Shown in pieces: positions 31,461 to 40,541 of a DNA stretch of 64,000 nt; positions within the stretch are counted from its first letter, which is position 1, and the number at the start of each line of letters is the position of its first letter. Where the stretch lies: contig NZ_JAINFK010000002.1 in the NCBI RefSeq assembly GCF_019966575.1, positions 124,001 through 188,000 on the forward strand, given 5' to 3'. Made by a program: the position numbers and the translations under genes. Source of the stretch: Oricola cellulosilytica (GTDB taxonomy: Bacteria > Pseudomonadota > Alphaproteobacteria > Rhizobiales > Rhizobiaceae). The notes below the pieces were generated by a model. It was not told the origin of the DNA. It worked only from the letters and a program-made list of their open reading frames with translations, and searched no databases.

Positions 31461-31631
31461 AATGACCCGTTACGCAAGACACATGGGTTACCGGCGCTAA
31501 TCTTCGCGCCAAACGTCAACCGTTAACGAGAAATGACCAAGAAAGAGTGAATCCGATTCATTATTTATCGGGAGGTTCGATCTCGCGCGCTGGGAGAGCC
31601 GTCATGCACGCGACCCTCGGGGCTACGGGCA

Positions 31632-32837
31632 TCAGCAAATGACGGCGCTCCGCCGCTTTTTCTCGCAGACGCGCAGCTCCGCGATGACATCATCACCCCG
31701 TCCATCGGCGAGCGCGCGGCGTACCCGCTCTGCCTGTGATAGCGGTGCGAGACCGCCGACAGGGGGATCGAGGTCGAGATTCGTCGGGAACGGATACCCC
31801 TCTGCACTGGCCGCGATCACACAATCGATTTCTCTCGATGCCATTTTCCCGGAGGCCCTTTGAGCGGACAAGACCGGATAAAGCCGGGCTACCATCTCCG
31901 TGCGGTCGACCGTCTCCATCGCCCGGCCGAACGCTGAGGAAATCTGCAACAGATTGGCCATTCGCGAGATGTCTTTGGTGAAGTTGGCCCCGGCGCCATG
32001 CATCAGGGCCGGATTGAAGAACACGGCATCACCCTTCTTCAGCGGCAATTGAACGTAGTTCTCTTCGAAATACCGCTGGAACTCATCGCGGCCGAAAGCG
32101 AGATAGCCTTCGAAAAAGGTCTGGGAATAGGGCAAGAAGAGCGTCGGCCCGCTTTCGACGGGCATGTCGGCGTGGGCCACCGCACCCTGCAGCGTCAAAA
32201 CCGGCGAAACGGTGTGCACATGAGCGGGGTAGCGCGCGATCTGCTCCGGCGTCATAAAGCCCAGATGATAGTCCCGGTGCGCCTTTTGGGCCTCGCCGCC
32301 GGGATAAACCACGTTCACCTGAGCGGTCATCTGGTAGGCCGGACCGAGCCAGGCCTCGCAGACCAGTCCAAGCGGGACATTTCCATAATACGCGGCAAAG
32401 TTTTGCGGATCGGCAAGGCAATGCTTTTCGAGCGCGTTCCAGATACGGGCATTGGCGCCGGGTTTCGCGAAGTGATCGCCGCCTCCCAGGTGCCGCGCTT
32501 TCTCTTGCGCGATAATCGTTTCGAATATTGCTGTTGCTCGATCGATGGGACCGGTGTCGGCGAAAGCCCCGGAGATGACCACAACACCCGGCCCATTGGC
32601 GAACACCTCCACCCATTCGGCCATCAGCCCGCGTGCAGCGTCGGCGCCCTCCTCCGCCGCGTTTCGCACCGTGCTTCCATCGTAAATTGGCACATTTCGG
32701 GAGACCGTCGCCGCGAGGGGATACTCGGCGGGATCGGTCGTTCGCTCGACGATTGCCTTGAAGGTGTCGAAATCCCCGGAGTCCGGCGACAGCCAGACCC
32801 GCCGCGTCCGTTCGGCCTGTTTTGCGACTGCGTCCAT
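31632..32837 (-). CDS. PhyH-family Fe(II)/2-oxoglutarate-type dioxygenase
   Basis: 401 residues. The double-stranded beta-helix iron site is seen as HRD in KAHRDYHLGF and the distal His in NPALMHGAGANFTKD; Arg of the oxoglutarate pocket may be in DISRMANLLQ. The family (phytanoyl-CoA dioxygenase) hydroxylates lipids, halogenated compounds, phosphonates or other small molecules; the substrate cannot be read. The first 80 residues are unusual for the family. It is a lone gene with no obvious operon partner, and a TauE/SafE permease lies divergently. Confidence 0.82.
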   Translation of the reverse strand: MDAVAKQAERTRRVWLSPDSGDFDTFKAIVERTTDPAEYPLAATVSRNVPIYDGSTVRNAAEEGADAARGLMAEWVEVFANGPGVVVISGAFADTGPIDRATAIFETIIAQEKARHLGGGDHFAKPGANARIWNALEKHCLADPQNFAAYYGNVPLGLVCEAWLGPAYQMTAQVNVVYPGGEAQKAHRDYHLGFMTPEQIARYPAHVHTVSPVLTLQGAVAHADMPVESGPTLFLPYSQTFFEGYLAFGRDEFQRYFEENYVQLPLKKGDAVFFNPALMHGAGANFTKDISRMANLLQISSAFGRAMETVDRTEMVARLYPVLSAQRASGKMASREIDCVIAASAEGYPFPTNLDLDPPVGGLAPLSQAERVRRALADGRGDDVIAELRVCEKKRRSAVIC

Positions 32838-33017
32838 GGCTCTCTCCCATTCAATAGACCCTCTCTTGCCATCCTAGCCGATTTCCGAACATCTGGAGAC
32901 CGGCTTCTCCAAAGGATGAGCAAACGACGCGCGCCCGCGCCATGAAAATCGTCCAGGGTTGTGTTTCCGCCCGCTTTCGCGCACACGGCCTGTTCCGACA
33001 CGAAATCCTGTTCCCGA

Positions 33018-33764
33018 ATGCTCGACTACGCCATCATCACCGCCGCGGCCTTCCTCGCTGGCGTTCTTAACACGATCGCGGGGGGCGGCACGTTTCTGAC
33101 ATTCCCTGCGCTGGTGTTCGCCGGACTTCCGCCGGTCGCCGCAAATGCAACAAGCGCGGTGGCGGTCTTCCCGGGATATTTCGGCGGCTTTTTGGGCTTT
33201 CGGCGCGAAGTCGCCACGTTCGACCGGAAGCGCCTAGTGTCGGTCACGCTCTTCACCGCGATTGGCGGGCTTGTCGGGTCAGCCCTGCTTCTCATCTCGT
33301 CCAACGAGGCCTTTTCCGTTGTCATCCCCTTTCTCCTCTTGGGCGCCACGCTTGTGTTCGCCTTCGGCCAGCGAATGCGGGATTGGGCCGAGGGCAAAGC
33401 CCGTCAGATCACGCCCGAAGGCAGATTCGGAACCGTTCTCGTTTCCATCTATGGGGGATATTTCAACGGCGGCCTCGGCATCGTCCTGCTCGCGCTCTTC
33501 TCGCTCTGGGGTATGAAGGACCTGAACCAGATGAACGGCCTGAAAACCTGGCTGTCCTTCGTCCTGTCGGCGGTCTCGGTCGCCGCGTTTGCAATTGCGG
33601 GGATCGTCGCCTGGCCGCAGGCGATAGCGATGATGATCGCGGCGACAATCGGCGGCTATGCCGGCGCGCCATTGGCGCGGGCCCTGCCGGCGGTGGTGGT
33701 TCGCACGATCATCGTCGCGGTCGGACTAACGATGAGCTCCATCTTCTTCTACCGCCTCGCCTGA
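33018..33764 (+). CDS. TauE/SafE-family sulfite/anion exporter
   Basis: 248 residues from ATG 33018 (MLDYAIITAAAFLAGVLNTI); the longer frame from 32961 begins in non-membrane sequence. Eight helices in two inverted repeats, each with the family's glycine-rich start (GVLNTIAGGGTFLTFPALVF and YGGYFNGGLGIVLLALFSLW). Members export sulfite, sulfoacetate or related anions. Its placement about 4 kb from the SsuD-like monooxygenase is suggestive but not an operon. Confidence 0.9.
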   Translation: MLDYAIITAAAFLAGVLNTIAGGGTFLTFPALVFAGLPPVAANATSAVAVFPGYFGGFLGFRREVATFDRKRLVSVTLFTAIGGLVGSALLLISSNEAFSVVIPFLLLGATLVFAFGQRMRDWAEGKARQITPEGRFGTVLVSIYGGYFNGGLGIVLLALFSLWGMKDLNQMNGLKTWLSFVLSAVSVAAFAIAGIVAWPQAIAMMIAATIGGYAGAPLARALPAVVVRTIIVAVGLTMSSIFFYRLA

Positions 33765-33788
33765 ACAGGTGCCCGGAAAGGCTAACCC

Positions 33789-36065
33789 CTAGCCGAACTT
33801 GCCATTCCTCGGGAATCCCTTCGGCACCATCCGTCCAGCGCTTGCGCGCACGCCCATCCATTCGGCCAGTTCGGCCTTCTCGCGGGTGAAGTTGCGGCCG
33901 GATGCATCCTGCCAGGTAAGGCCGTCATCGAGCGCAAACACCCGCAAGTCAGCGATACCGCCATCCTTGTAGCGCTGCAGCCGAACGCCCTTGCCGCGGG
34001 TCATCTCCGGAACCTGAACGAGCGGGAAAATCAGCAATTTGCGGTTTTCTCCCACGGTCGCCACGTGATCGGCGGAGACGGAATCGTCTTCGCCCACCGG
34101 CAGCCGCACGCAGAGCTTTGCCTCGTCCGGCAGCTTGACGTTCATCACCTGTTTGCCCTTGCGGGTGTTGGCGATGATGTCCGCCTCGGGAACCACAAAA
34201 CCGTTTCCGGCGCTGGACACGACCAGAAGCTTCCCTTTCGGCTGGTGCACGAAGGCGGATACGATGTCCTGATCATTGTCCATGTCTACCATGATGCGGA
34301 TCGGCTCGCCGTGGCCGCGCCCGCCGGGCAGCTTGTCGGCGCCGAGCGTGTAGAACTTGCCCCCAGTCGTGAAGACGAGGATCTTGTCCGTTGTCGCAGC
34401 GTGGAAGGCGAGCTTCAGCTTGTCGCCTTCCTTGAAGGTGAGCGCGGACATGTCGGCCAAATGGCCTTTCATGGCCCGCATCCAGCCCCTTTCGGACACG
34501 ACCACCGTGACGGGCTCCTTTTCGATCATCGCCTGCTGTACGGCCTCCAGGTCGATCTCCGCGGCTTCCGCGAAATCGGTGCGCCGGGCGCCCAGTTCGG
34601 TGTCTTTGCCGAACTTGCCGCGGACTTCGCCGATGTCCCATGCCACCGTCTTCCACTGGATTTCCTCGGAGGCCAGCAACTGTTCGATGCCGTCCTTCTC
34701 GTCGGTTAGCGCGTCGAACTCCCTGCGGATTTCGACTTCCTCGAGCTTGTTCAAGGCCCGCAAGCGCAGGTTCAAGATTGCGTCGGCCTGGACCTCGGTC
34801 AGCTCGAAGCGCTCGATCAGCTTTGCCTTGGGATCGTCCTCGAAGCGGACGATGCGGATTACCTCGTCGATGTTCAGGTAGGCGATGAGGAAGCCCCCCA
34901 ACACCTCCAGTCGCCTCTCGATGATGCCGAGCCGGTGCTTCGAGCGGCGGATCAGCACCTCGCGGCGATGGTCCAGCCACTCGCGCAGCACCTCGCGCAG
35001 GTTCATCACCCTCGGCACCACGCCGCCCGAAAGCACGTTCATGTTCAGCGAAATACGACTCTCCAACTCGGTGAGCTTGAAAAGCGACTCCATGAGTATT
35101 TGGGGGTCGACGGCCCGCGACTTCGGCTCCAGGACGATACGGATGTCCTCGGCACTCTCGTCGCGGATGTCCTCCAGCAGCGGAATTTTCCTGGCGATCA
35201 GCAATTCGGCGATCTTCTCGATCAGCCGAGACTTCTGCACCTGATACGGGATCTCCGTGATCACGATCACGTAGGCGCCCCGGCCGGTCTCCTCCTTTTC
35301 CCAGCGTGCGCGCACGCGGAAACTGCCCCGTCCCGTCGCGTAGGATTCGAGAATCGACGCCTTCTGCTCGACGATGATCCCGCCCGTCGGGAAGTCCGGG
35401 CCGGGCACCAGTTCGACCAGCTTCTCGATGCTCGCGTTCGGATGCTTGATCAGATGCAGCGCCGCGTCGCATAGCTCGGCGGCATTGTGCGGCGGGATCG
35501 AGGTCGCCATGCCGACCGCAATGCCGGAGGAGCCGTTGGCAAGCAGATTCGGAAACGCGCCCGGCAGCACGACCGGCTCATCGTCTTCCTCGTTGTAGGT
35601 CTTGCGGAAGTCGACTGCGTCCTCGGTAATGCCTTCAAGAAGCAGCGTGGCGACATCGGTCATCCGCGCTTCGGTGTAGCGCATGGCCGCGGCGTTATCG
35701 CCATCGATATTGCCGAAATTGCCTTGTCCGTCGACGAGCGGATAACGCACCGCGAAATCCTGGCTCAACCGCACCAGCGCGTCGTAGATCGCTTGGTCGC
35801 CATGCGGGTGAAACTTACCCATCACGTCACCGACGATCCGCGCGCACTTCTTGTAGGCTTCCTTGGGATCGAGCTTGAGAAGCCGCATGGCATGCAAGAT
35901 GCGCCGATGGACCGGCTTCAGGCCGTCCCGCGCATCCGGCAGGGCGCGATGCATGATCGTGGACAGCGCGTAGGCCAAGTAGCGCTCTTCCAGAGCGGAC
36001 TTCAGGTCGACGGGCTCGATTTCCTTGCCCGGACCGTCTTCGGGAGGCGGGACTTGCTTTGACAT
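33789..36065 (-). CDS. parC: DNA topoisomerase IV subunit A
   Basis: 758 residues. N-terminal breakage-reunion domain with [20 protein letters not shown] and catalytic Tyr130 ([10 protein letters not shown]). The quinolone region reads [18 protein letters not shown], with Gln where E. coli ParC has Ser80 and Asp for Glu84. Beta-pinwheel repeats follow ([20 protein letters not shown]). With ParE it unlinks daughter chromosomes. It is convergent with the TauE gene, 24 nt apart. Confidence 0.97.
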   Translation of the reverse strand: MSKQVPPPEDGPGKEIEPVDLKSALEERYLAYALSTIMHRALPDARDGLKPVHRRILHAMRLLKLDPKEAYKKCARIVGDVMGKFHPHGDQAIYDALVRLSQDFAVRYPLVDGQGNFGNIDGDNAAAMRYTEARMTDVATLLLEGITEDAVDFRKTYNEEDDEPVVLPGAFPNLLANGSSGIAVGMATSIPPHNAAELCDAALHLIKHPNASIEKLVELVPGPDFPTGGIIVEQKASILESYATGRGSFRVRARWEKEETGRGAYVIVITEIPYQVQKSRLIEKIAELLIARKIPLLEDIRDESAEDIRIVLEPKSRAVDPQILMESLFKLTELESRISLNMNVLSGGVVPRVMNLREVLREWLDHRREVLIRRSKHRLGIIERRLEVLGGFLIAYLNIDEVIRIVRFEDDPKAKLIERFELTEVQADAILNLRLRALNKLEEVEIRREFDALTDEKDGIEQLLASEEIQWKTVAWDIGEVRGKFGKDTELGARRTDFAEAAEIDLEAVQQAMIEKEPVTVVVSERGWMRAMKGHLADMSALTFKEGDKLKLAFHAATTDKILVFTTGGKFYTLGADKLPGGRGHGEPIRIMVDMDNDQDIVSAFVHQPKGKLLVVSSAGNGFVVPEADIIANTRKGKQVMNVKLPDEAKLCVRLPVGEDDSVSADHVATVGENRKLLIFPLVQVPEMTRGKGVRLQRYKDGGIADLRVFALDDGLTWQDASGRNFTREKAELAEWMGVRASAGRMVPKGFPRNGKFG

Positions 36066-36225
36066 ATCGTTTCGTTAACGAGGAAGCCGATTCGCAGCAA
36101 GCATCACAACGCCCGTCGGGCACTCTCCACACCGCTACAAGCGCGGAAAGTGAAGCTTTTCCACATACTAAGCGTTAATACTGCACTGATAGGGTCCGCC
36201 CGACGAAACGGCTTGGAAACGCTGA

Positions 36226-37614
36226 ATGACTTATGTTGGCGCCGGAATCGGGCTTGTTCCGGACGAAGACGTGGATCTTTCCGAACGGCTGATCCAGAAC
36301 GAGGAAGAAGACCGGAAAGTCCTTACCGACGCCCTTACGGGCCTCGGCAATCTCCGTCGTCTCAAACTGAAGACCGAAAGTCTGATCGAGGAGCGCGCAG
36401 CGGATCCCGCGCCGTTTTCCATCGGCGTTTTCAATATCGACCGCTTCAAGCCCCTCAACGATCTGTTCGGGCGAAAGGCCGGCGACGAGATCCTTGCGCA
36501 AGTCGCGCTCCGGATATCGGCTGCGCTCCCGGACGACGCCACTCTCGTTCGCATTTCCGGCGACAAGTTCGGCATGTTGCTGCCTACCTGCTTCTTCGAA
36601 AAGGACGCGGAAAAGGTCGGCCTCCTGTTGAAAGAGGTCTTCGCCGCGCCTTTCGACCTTGGCGAGCGCACGGTGCGCATGTCGGCATGTTTCGGCTTCT
36701 GCCAGCACCCTTTCGCCGGCAGCAGCTTCGACGCTCTCTTCGACCGCTGCGAATCCGCGCTCTATCTCGCGAAGAAGGCGGGGGCCGGACTGGTTCAGGT
36801 CTACACGTTTGAGATGGAAGAAGAGATGCGTAAGCGCACGCGCGTCGAGCAGGCGCTGCGAAAAGCGATCGCCGCAGAGGAAGTCATCCCGTATTTTCAG
36901 CCGATTGTGAGTCTCAACCAAGGATCCGTTGTCGGTTTCGAGTGTCTTGCGCGATGGACCGATCCCGAACTCGGGCCGGTTTCCCCCGGCGTTTTCATCC
37001 CGCTCGCCGAACAGGCGGGTTTTATCGATTCCCTGACCAAGTTGCTGCTCCGCCGCGCAATCGAATGCGCGCAGAGCTGGCCGAAGGAGATCTTTCTCTC
37101 CTTCAACCTGTCTTCCGTACAATTGATCGACCCCACGACCGGCCTGATGATCCTATCGATGCTGAACCGGATGGACTTCGATCCGCGACGCATCGAAATC
37201 GAGATCACCGAAACCGCGACGATGTCCGATCCGGTAACGGCCGAGCGGGTCATCAACGACCTGCGCGCCGCCGGAATCCGGTTGTCGCTGGATGATTTCG
37301 GAACCGGTCAGTCGAGCCTCGGACGCCTCCGTGATTTCTCGTTCGACAAGGTGAAGATCGACCGCGCATTCGTCTCGGCGCTCGACGAGGATAAGCAGTC
37401 TGAACACATTGTCCGGGCAATTTTGAATATGTGCGAGGCGCTGGAACTGTCCGTGATAGCTGAGGGGATCGAGACTCCCGAACAGGCGGAGAAGCTCATC
37501 AGCCTCGGCTGTCTGGCCGGCCAGGGATTCCATTATGGACGTCCCGCCGACGCCGAAAACACGCTCGGCTACTTTCGCGATGCGCAAGCGGCGCTGTCAC
37601 GGGTCGCCCTCTGA
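36226..37614 (+). CDS. GGDEF-EAL protein with degenerate GGDEF, probable c-di-GMP phosphodiesterase
   Basis: 462 residues, no sensor or membrane segment. The GGDEF half (about 30-190) has SGDKF at 111-115 in place of GGDEF, so cyclase activity is unlikely. The EAL half (about 210-455) keeps the catalytic set: FECLARW at 238-244 (ECL for EAL, Glu239 kept), FNLSS, EIEITETA, DDFGTGQSSL, KVKIDRAF and AEGIETPEQ. It should hydrolyse c-di-GMP, with the GGDEF half perhaps sensing GTP. It is divergent from parC and convergent with galE. Confidence 0.92.
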   Translation: MTYVGAGIGLVPDEDVDLSERLIQNEEEDRKVLTDALTGLGNLRRLKLKTESLIEERAADPAPFSIGVFNIDRFKPLNDLFGRKAGDEILAQVALRISAALPDDATLVRISGDKFGMLLPTCFFEKDAEKVGLLLKEVFAAPFDLGERTVRMSACFGFCQHPFAGSSFDALFDRCESALYLAKKAGAGLVQVYTFEMEEEMRKRTRVEQALRKAIAAEEVIPYFQPIVSLNQGSVVGFECLARWTDPELGPVSPGVFIPLAEQAGFIDSLTKLLLRRAIECAQSWPKEIFLSFNLSSVQLIDPTTGLMILSMLNRMDFDPRRIEIEITETATMSDPVTAERVINDLRAAGIRLSLDDFGTGQSSLGRLRDFSFDKVKIDRAFVSALDEDKQSEHIVRAILNMCEALELSVIAEGIETPEQAEKLISLGCLAGQGFHYGRPADAENTLGYFRDAQAALSRVAL

Positions 37615-37629
37615 TCCGCGATCGCACAC

Positions 37630-38631
37630 TCAGGCGCTCGCTTTGGGGCTGTTTCGCCGCAGCAAGTCTTCTTCCCAACTGAACGCGGAAGCGACAATCC
37701 GGTCCAGATTGGCATGCTCAGGCCGCCAGCCCAAAATTCCCCTGGCGCGGTCCGAGTTAGCGACAACGGCCTCGGCATCGCCCTCCCGGCGGGCCGCATA
37801 GCGGACGTCGAGCGTCCTGCCGGTAACGCGCTTGACGCAGTCGAGCACCTCAAGCACCGAGTAGCCCCGGCCGTATCCGCAATTGGCGACCAGGCTTTCG
37901 CCGGTCCGGCGCAGGCTCTCCAGAGCGTGCAAATGCGCCTTCACCAGATCGGTCACGTGGATGTAGTCGCGGATGCATGTCCCGTCCGGCGTGTCGTAAT
38001 CCGTGCCGAATACCTCGATATGCCCGCGCTTTCCGAGTGCGGCCTCGCAGGCAACCTTGATCAGATGCGTCGCACCCTTTGTCGACTGGCCCGTGCGTCC
38101 TTCCGGATCGGCGCCTGCCACGTTAAAATAGCGCAATGCCGCGTAGCGAAAATCGTGCGCCAAGGCGGCGTCCTGAAGGATCGTCTCGGTCATCAGCTTG
38201 GACATGCCGTAGGGCGAGTCAGGATTGCACGGATGGCTTTCCTGGACTGGCTCCGCGCCAACCGAGCCATAGACTGCCGCGCTCGAGGAAAACACGAAGT
38301 TGCGCACCCCGTTTCTAACAGCGGTCTCGATAAGCGTGCGCGATCTGGCGGTGTTATTATCATAATAGAGCAGCGGGTCGGCGATCGACTCCGGCACTAC
38401 CACAGAACCCGCGAAATGGACGATAGCATCGACCGCGTGATTCGCGATGAGGGACGATACCAGCCCCGTGTCCCCAACGTCGCCGACGAACAATCTCGCT
38501 TCCGGCGCGACGGCCCACTCGAATCCGGTCGACAGCCGGTCGAGCACGACCACCTCCTCACCGGCTTCGAGCAACGCCCAAACCATGTGACTGCCGATGT
38601 AACCGGCTCCGCCCGTTACGAGTACCGCCAT
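37630..38631 (-). CDS. galE: UDP-glucose 4-epimerase
   Basis: 333 residues from ATG 38631 (MAVLVTGGAGYIGSHMVWAL). Extended SDR with the NAD site GGAGYIG, Ser in FSSSAAVYG, and YxxxK in SPYGMSK. The RDYIHVTDL and NCGYGRGYSVLEV motifs are specific for GalE. It interconverts UDP-glucose and UDP-galactose, precursors for galactose-containing exopolysaccharide. It lies about 31 kb from the polysaccharide locus, so functional linkage is inference. ATG 38670 would add 13 residues. Confidence 0.96.
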   Translation of the reverse strand: MAVLVTGGAGYIGSHMVWALLEAGEEVVVLDRLSTGFEWAVAPEARLFVGDVGDTGLVSSLIANHAVDAIVHFAGSVVVPESIADPLLYYDNNTARSRTLIETAVRNGVRNFVFSSSAAVYGSVGAEPVQESHPCNPDSPYGMSKLMTETILQDAALAHDFRYAALRYFNVAGADPEGRTGQSTKGATHLIKVACEAALGKRGHIEVFGTDYDTPDGTCIRDYIHVTDLVKAHLHALESLRRTGESLVANCGYGRGYSVLEVLDCVKRVTGRTLDVRYAARREGDAEAVVANSDRARGILGWRPEHANLDRIVASAFSWEEDLLRRNSPKASA

Positions 38632-38746
38632 GTTGGCACTCCTTTCATGCGCCGCCGTGCCGCCTCGCACGGGCTCCGCTTCTTAGAAGCCTACCCGCCA
38701 AGGCTTAAGACTCAATGGACGAAGCGTCATGGCGGTCGAACGTGCT

Positions 38747-39925
38747 TCAGCCGAATTCGATGGCCAGCCGATCAGCGGCCCGTTCGATCTGCCGTAGGTC
38801 CCGGTTGAAGCATAGGCGGAAAAAGCCCTCGCCCCCGGCTCCGAACGCGCTTCCCGGCGCGAGTCCAACGCCTGTGCGGTCGACGATTTTCTTTGCCGCC
38901 GTCAGCGTGTCGCTAACGCCATCGACGGCAAAGAAAAGGTAGAAGGCGCCCTGCGGTGGGGCGAACCGGACGCGCGACGCTGGCGCCAGACGATCGGCGA
39001 GGATGCCGAGCGCCCTCTCCGCCCGCTCCCGCTGACCGGCCACATGCGCGTCCCCTTCGTCGAGTGCGGCTGTGCAGCCGCGCTGAAGGAACTGCGGAAC
39101 GCCGGACGTCGAATATTGGACGAGGTTTTCGAATATGGGCATTAGAGCTGGATTGGCCATGATCCAGCCGACGCGCCATCCTGTCATCGCCCAGTTCTTG
39201 GAGAACGTGTTCACGTATAAAATTCGGTCGTCAGGCCGCGAGACGTCGAGAAAGGACGGAGCGCGCGGTCCCTCGCCATACCAGTATAAGGCGTATATCT
39301 CGTCGGCGATGATCCAGAGGTCGTGGCGTCGCGCAACATCGATGAGCGCTTCGAGCGCGGGGCGGTCGGCCGCCCAGCCCGTAGGATTGGAAGGGGTGTT
39401 GATAAAGAGAGCGCGTGTCCGCGGCGTGATCGCGCTCTCGATCCGCGAAACATCCAGCCTCCAGCCGGTCTCGGCGAAATCTAGCGGGACGGGTACCGCC
39501 GAGCCGCCGCCGATCTCGAGCGCCGCAGCGAAGTTGGGCCAGGCCGGCGAGAGATAGATACACTCGTCTCCAGGATCCACGACCGCTTGGATGGCGAGTT
39601 TGATCGCCTGCATGCCCGATCCGGTGACGATGAACCGGTCAGGACCCGCCTCCACACCGAAATGGCGCAAAAAGTATCGTCCGAGCGCGGCGCGAAGTTC
39701 GGGAATACCCTGTTGCCAAGTATAGAAGGTTTCACCGGCCAGCAGGGCCTCACACGCCGGCCGCGCGATAAAGTCGGGCGTGGGCTGGTCACCCTCCCCC
39801 ACCCATAGCGGAATTAGGCCCTGGCGCCCACGCGCGTGATCGACCACAGCGACGATGCCGCTGGGCGGCGCTTCGAGCGCACGATCGCTGAGGGGAAGCG
39901 GCCGAAGCCGTTTGACGCCAGACAC
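38747..39925 (-). CDS. PLP-dependent class I aminotransferase
   Basis: 392 residues, fold type I. PLP lysine Lys243 in VNTFSKNWAMTGWRVGW. Also IPLWVGEGDQPTPDFIA, FIVTGSGMQAIKLAIQAV, FINTPSNPTGW and IADEIYALYWYG. It is similar to aspartate/aromatic aminotransferases (AspC/PatA group), so the amino donor is uncertain. It lies 25 nt after mscL on the same strand; no biosynthetic partners are near. Confidence 0.9.
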   Translation of the reverse strand: MSGVKRLRPLPLSDRALEAPPSGIVAVVDHARGRQGLIPLWVGEGDQPTPDFIARPACEALLAGETFYTWQQGIPELRAALGRYFLRHFGVEAGPDRFIVTGSGMQAIKLAIQAVVDPGDECIYLSPAWPNFAAALEIGGGSAVPVPLDFAETGWRLDVSRIESAITPRTRALFINTPSNPTGWAADRPALEALIDVARRHDLWIIADEIYALYWYGEGPRAPSFLDVSRPDDRILYVNTFSKNWAMTGWRVGWIMANPALMPIFENLVQYSTSGVPQFLQRGCTAALDEGDAHVAGQRERAERALGILADRLAPASRVRFAPPQGAFYLFFAVDGVSDTLTAAKKIVDRTGVGLAPGSAFGAGGEGFFRLCFNRDLRQIERAADRLAIEFG

Positions 39926-39950
39926 TTCCTCTCTTTCAGTCTCTTTCGGA

Positions 39951-40364
39951 CTATTTCTTCAGCAGATCGCGAATTTCGGTGAGGAGTTGAACGTCCGCCG
40001 GCGGCGCATCGGGAACCTTCGGCGCGGCTTCTTCCTTGCGCCGCATGTTGTTCACCATCTTCACCATCAGGAAGATGATCCAGGCCAGGATCAGGAAGTT
40101 GATGACGGCCGTGATGAAGCTGCCATATGCCAGCACGGCGCCCTGTTCACGCGCGGCATCGAGGGTGGAGGCGGTCACGTCGGAGGAAAGAGGAATGAAG
40201 TAATCGGTAAAATCGAACCCGCCGAAGATCGCGCCGACAATCGGCATGATCACATCGTCGGTCAGGGAAGTCACGATGGTGCCGAAAGCGCCGCCGATGA
40301 TCACACCGACCGCGAGATCCATCACATTGCCTTTAGCGATGAATTCCTTGAATTCCTCGAACAT
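39951..40364 (-). CDS. mscL: Large-conductance mechanosensitive channel
   Basis: 137 residues from ATG 40364 ([20 protein letters not shown]); GGAGGGA lies 5 nt upstream, which settles this start over ATG 40391. Helix M1 [19 protein letters not shown] and helix M2 [18 protein letters not shown] flank the periplasmic loop; the C-terminal bundle is [11 protein letters not shown]. It opens under osmotic downshock in the inner membrane. Usual family length. Confidence 0.96.
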   Translation of the reverse strand: MFEEFKEFIAKGNVMDLAVGVIIGGAFGTIVTSLTDDVIMPIVGAIFGGFDFTDYFIPLSSDVTASTLDAAREQGAVLAYGSFITAVINFLILAWIIFLMVKMVNNMRRKEEAAPKVPDAPPADVQLLTEIRDLLKK

Positions 40365-40541
40365 CGGTCCCTCCAGTTGTTCGATCAACAAGTACTCGCA
40401 TCAAATACCCGTCAACTTCGAGAACACAATCTTTCCCGACCGTCTATCCACCGCTATTCAGGATCGCATGGGCCTTTACGTTGGATCATTGGACAGTTTT
40501 GACGGGGTTTGCTTGTATGGTTCCACCTCGGGGGAGGAGCC

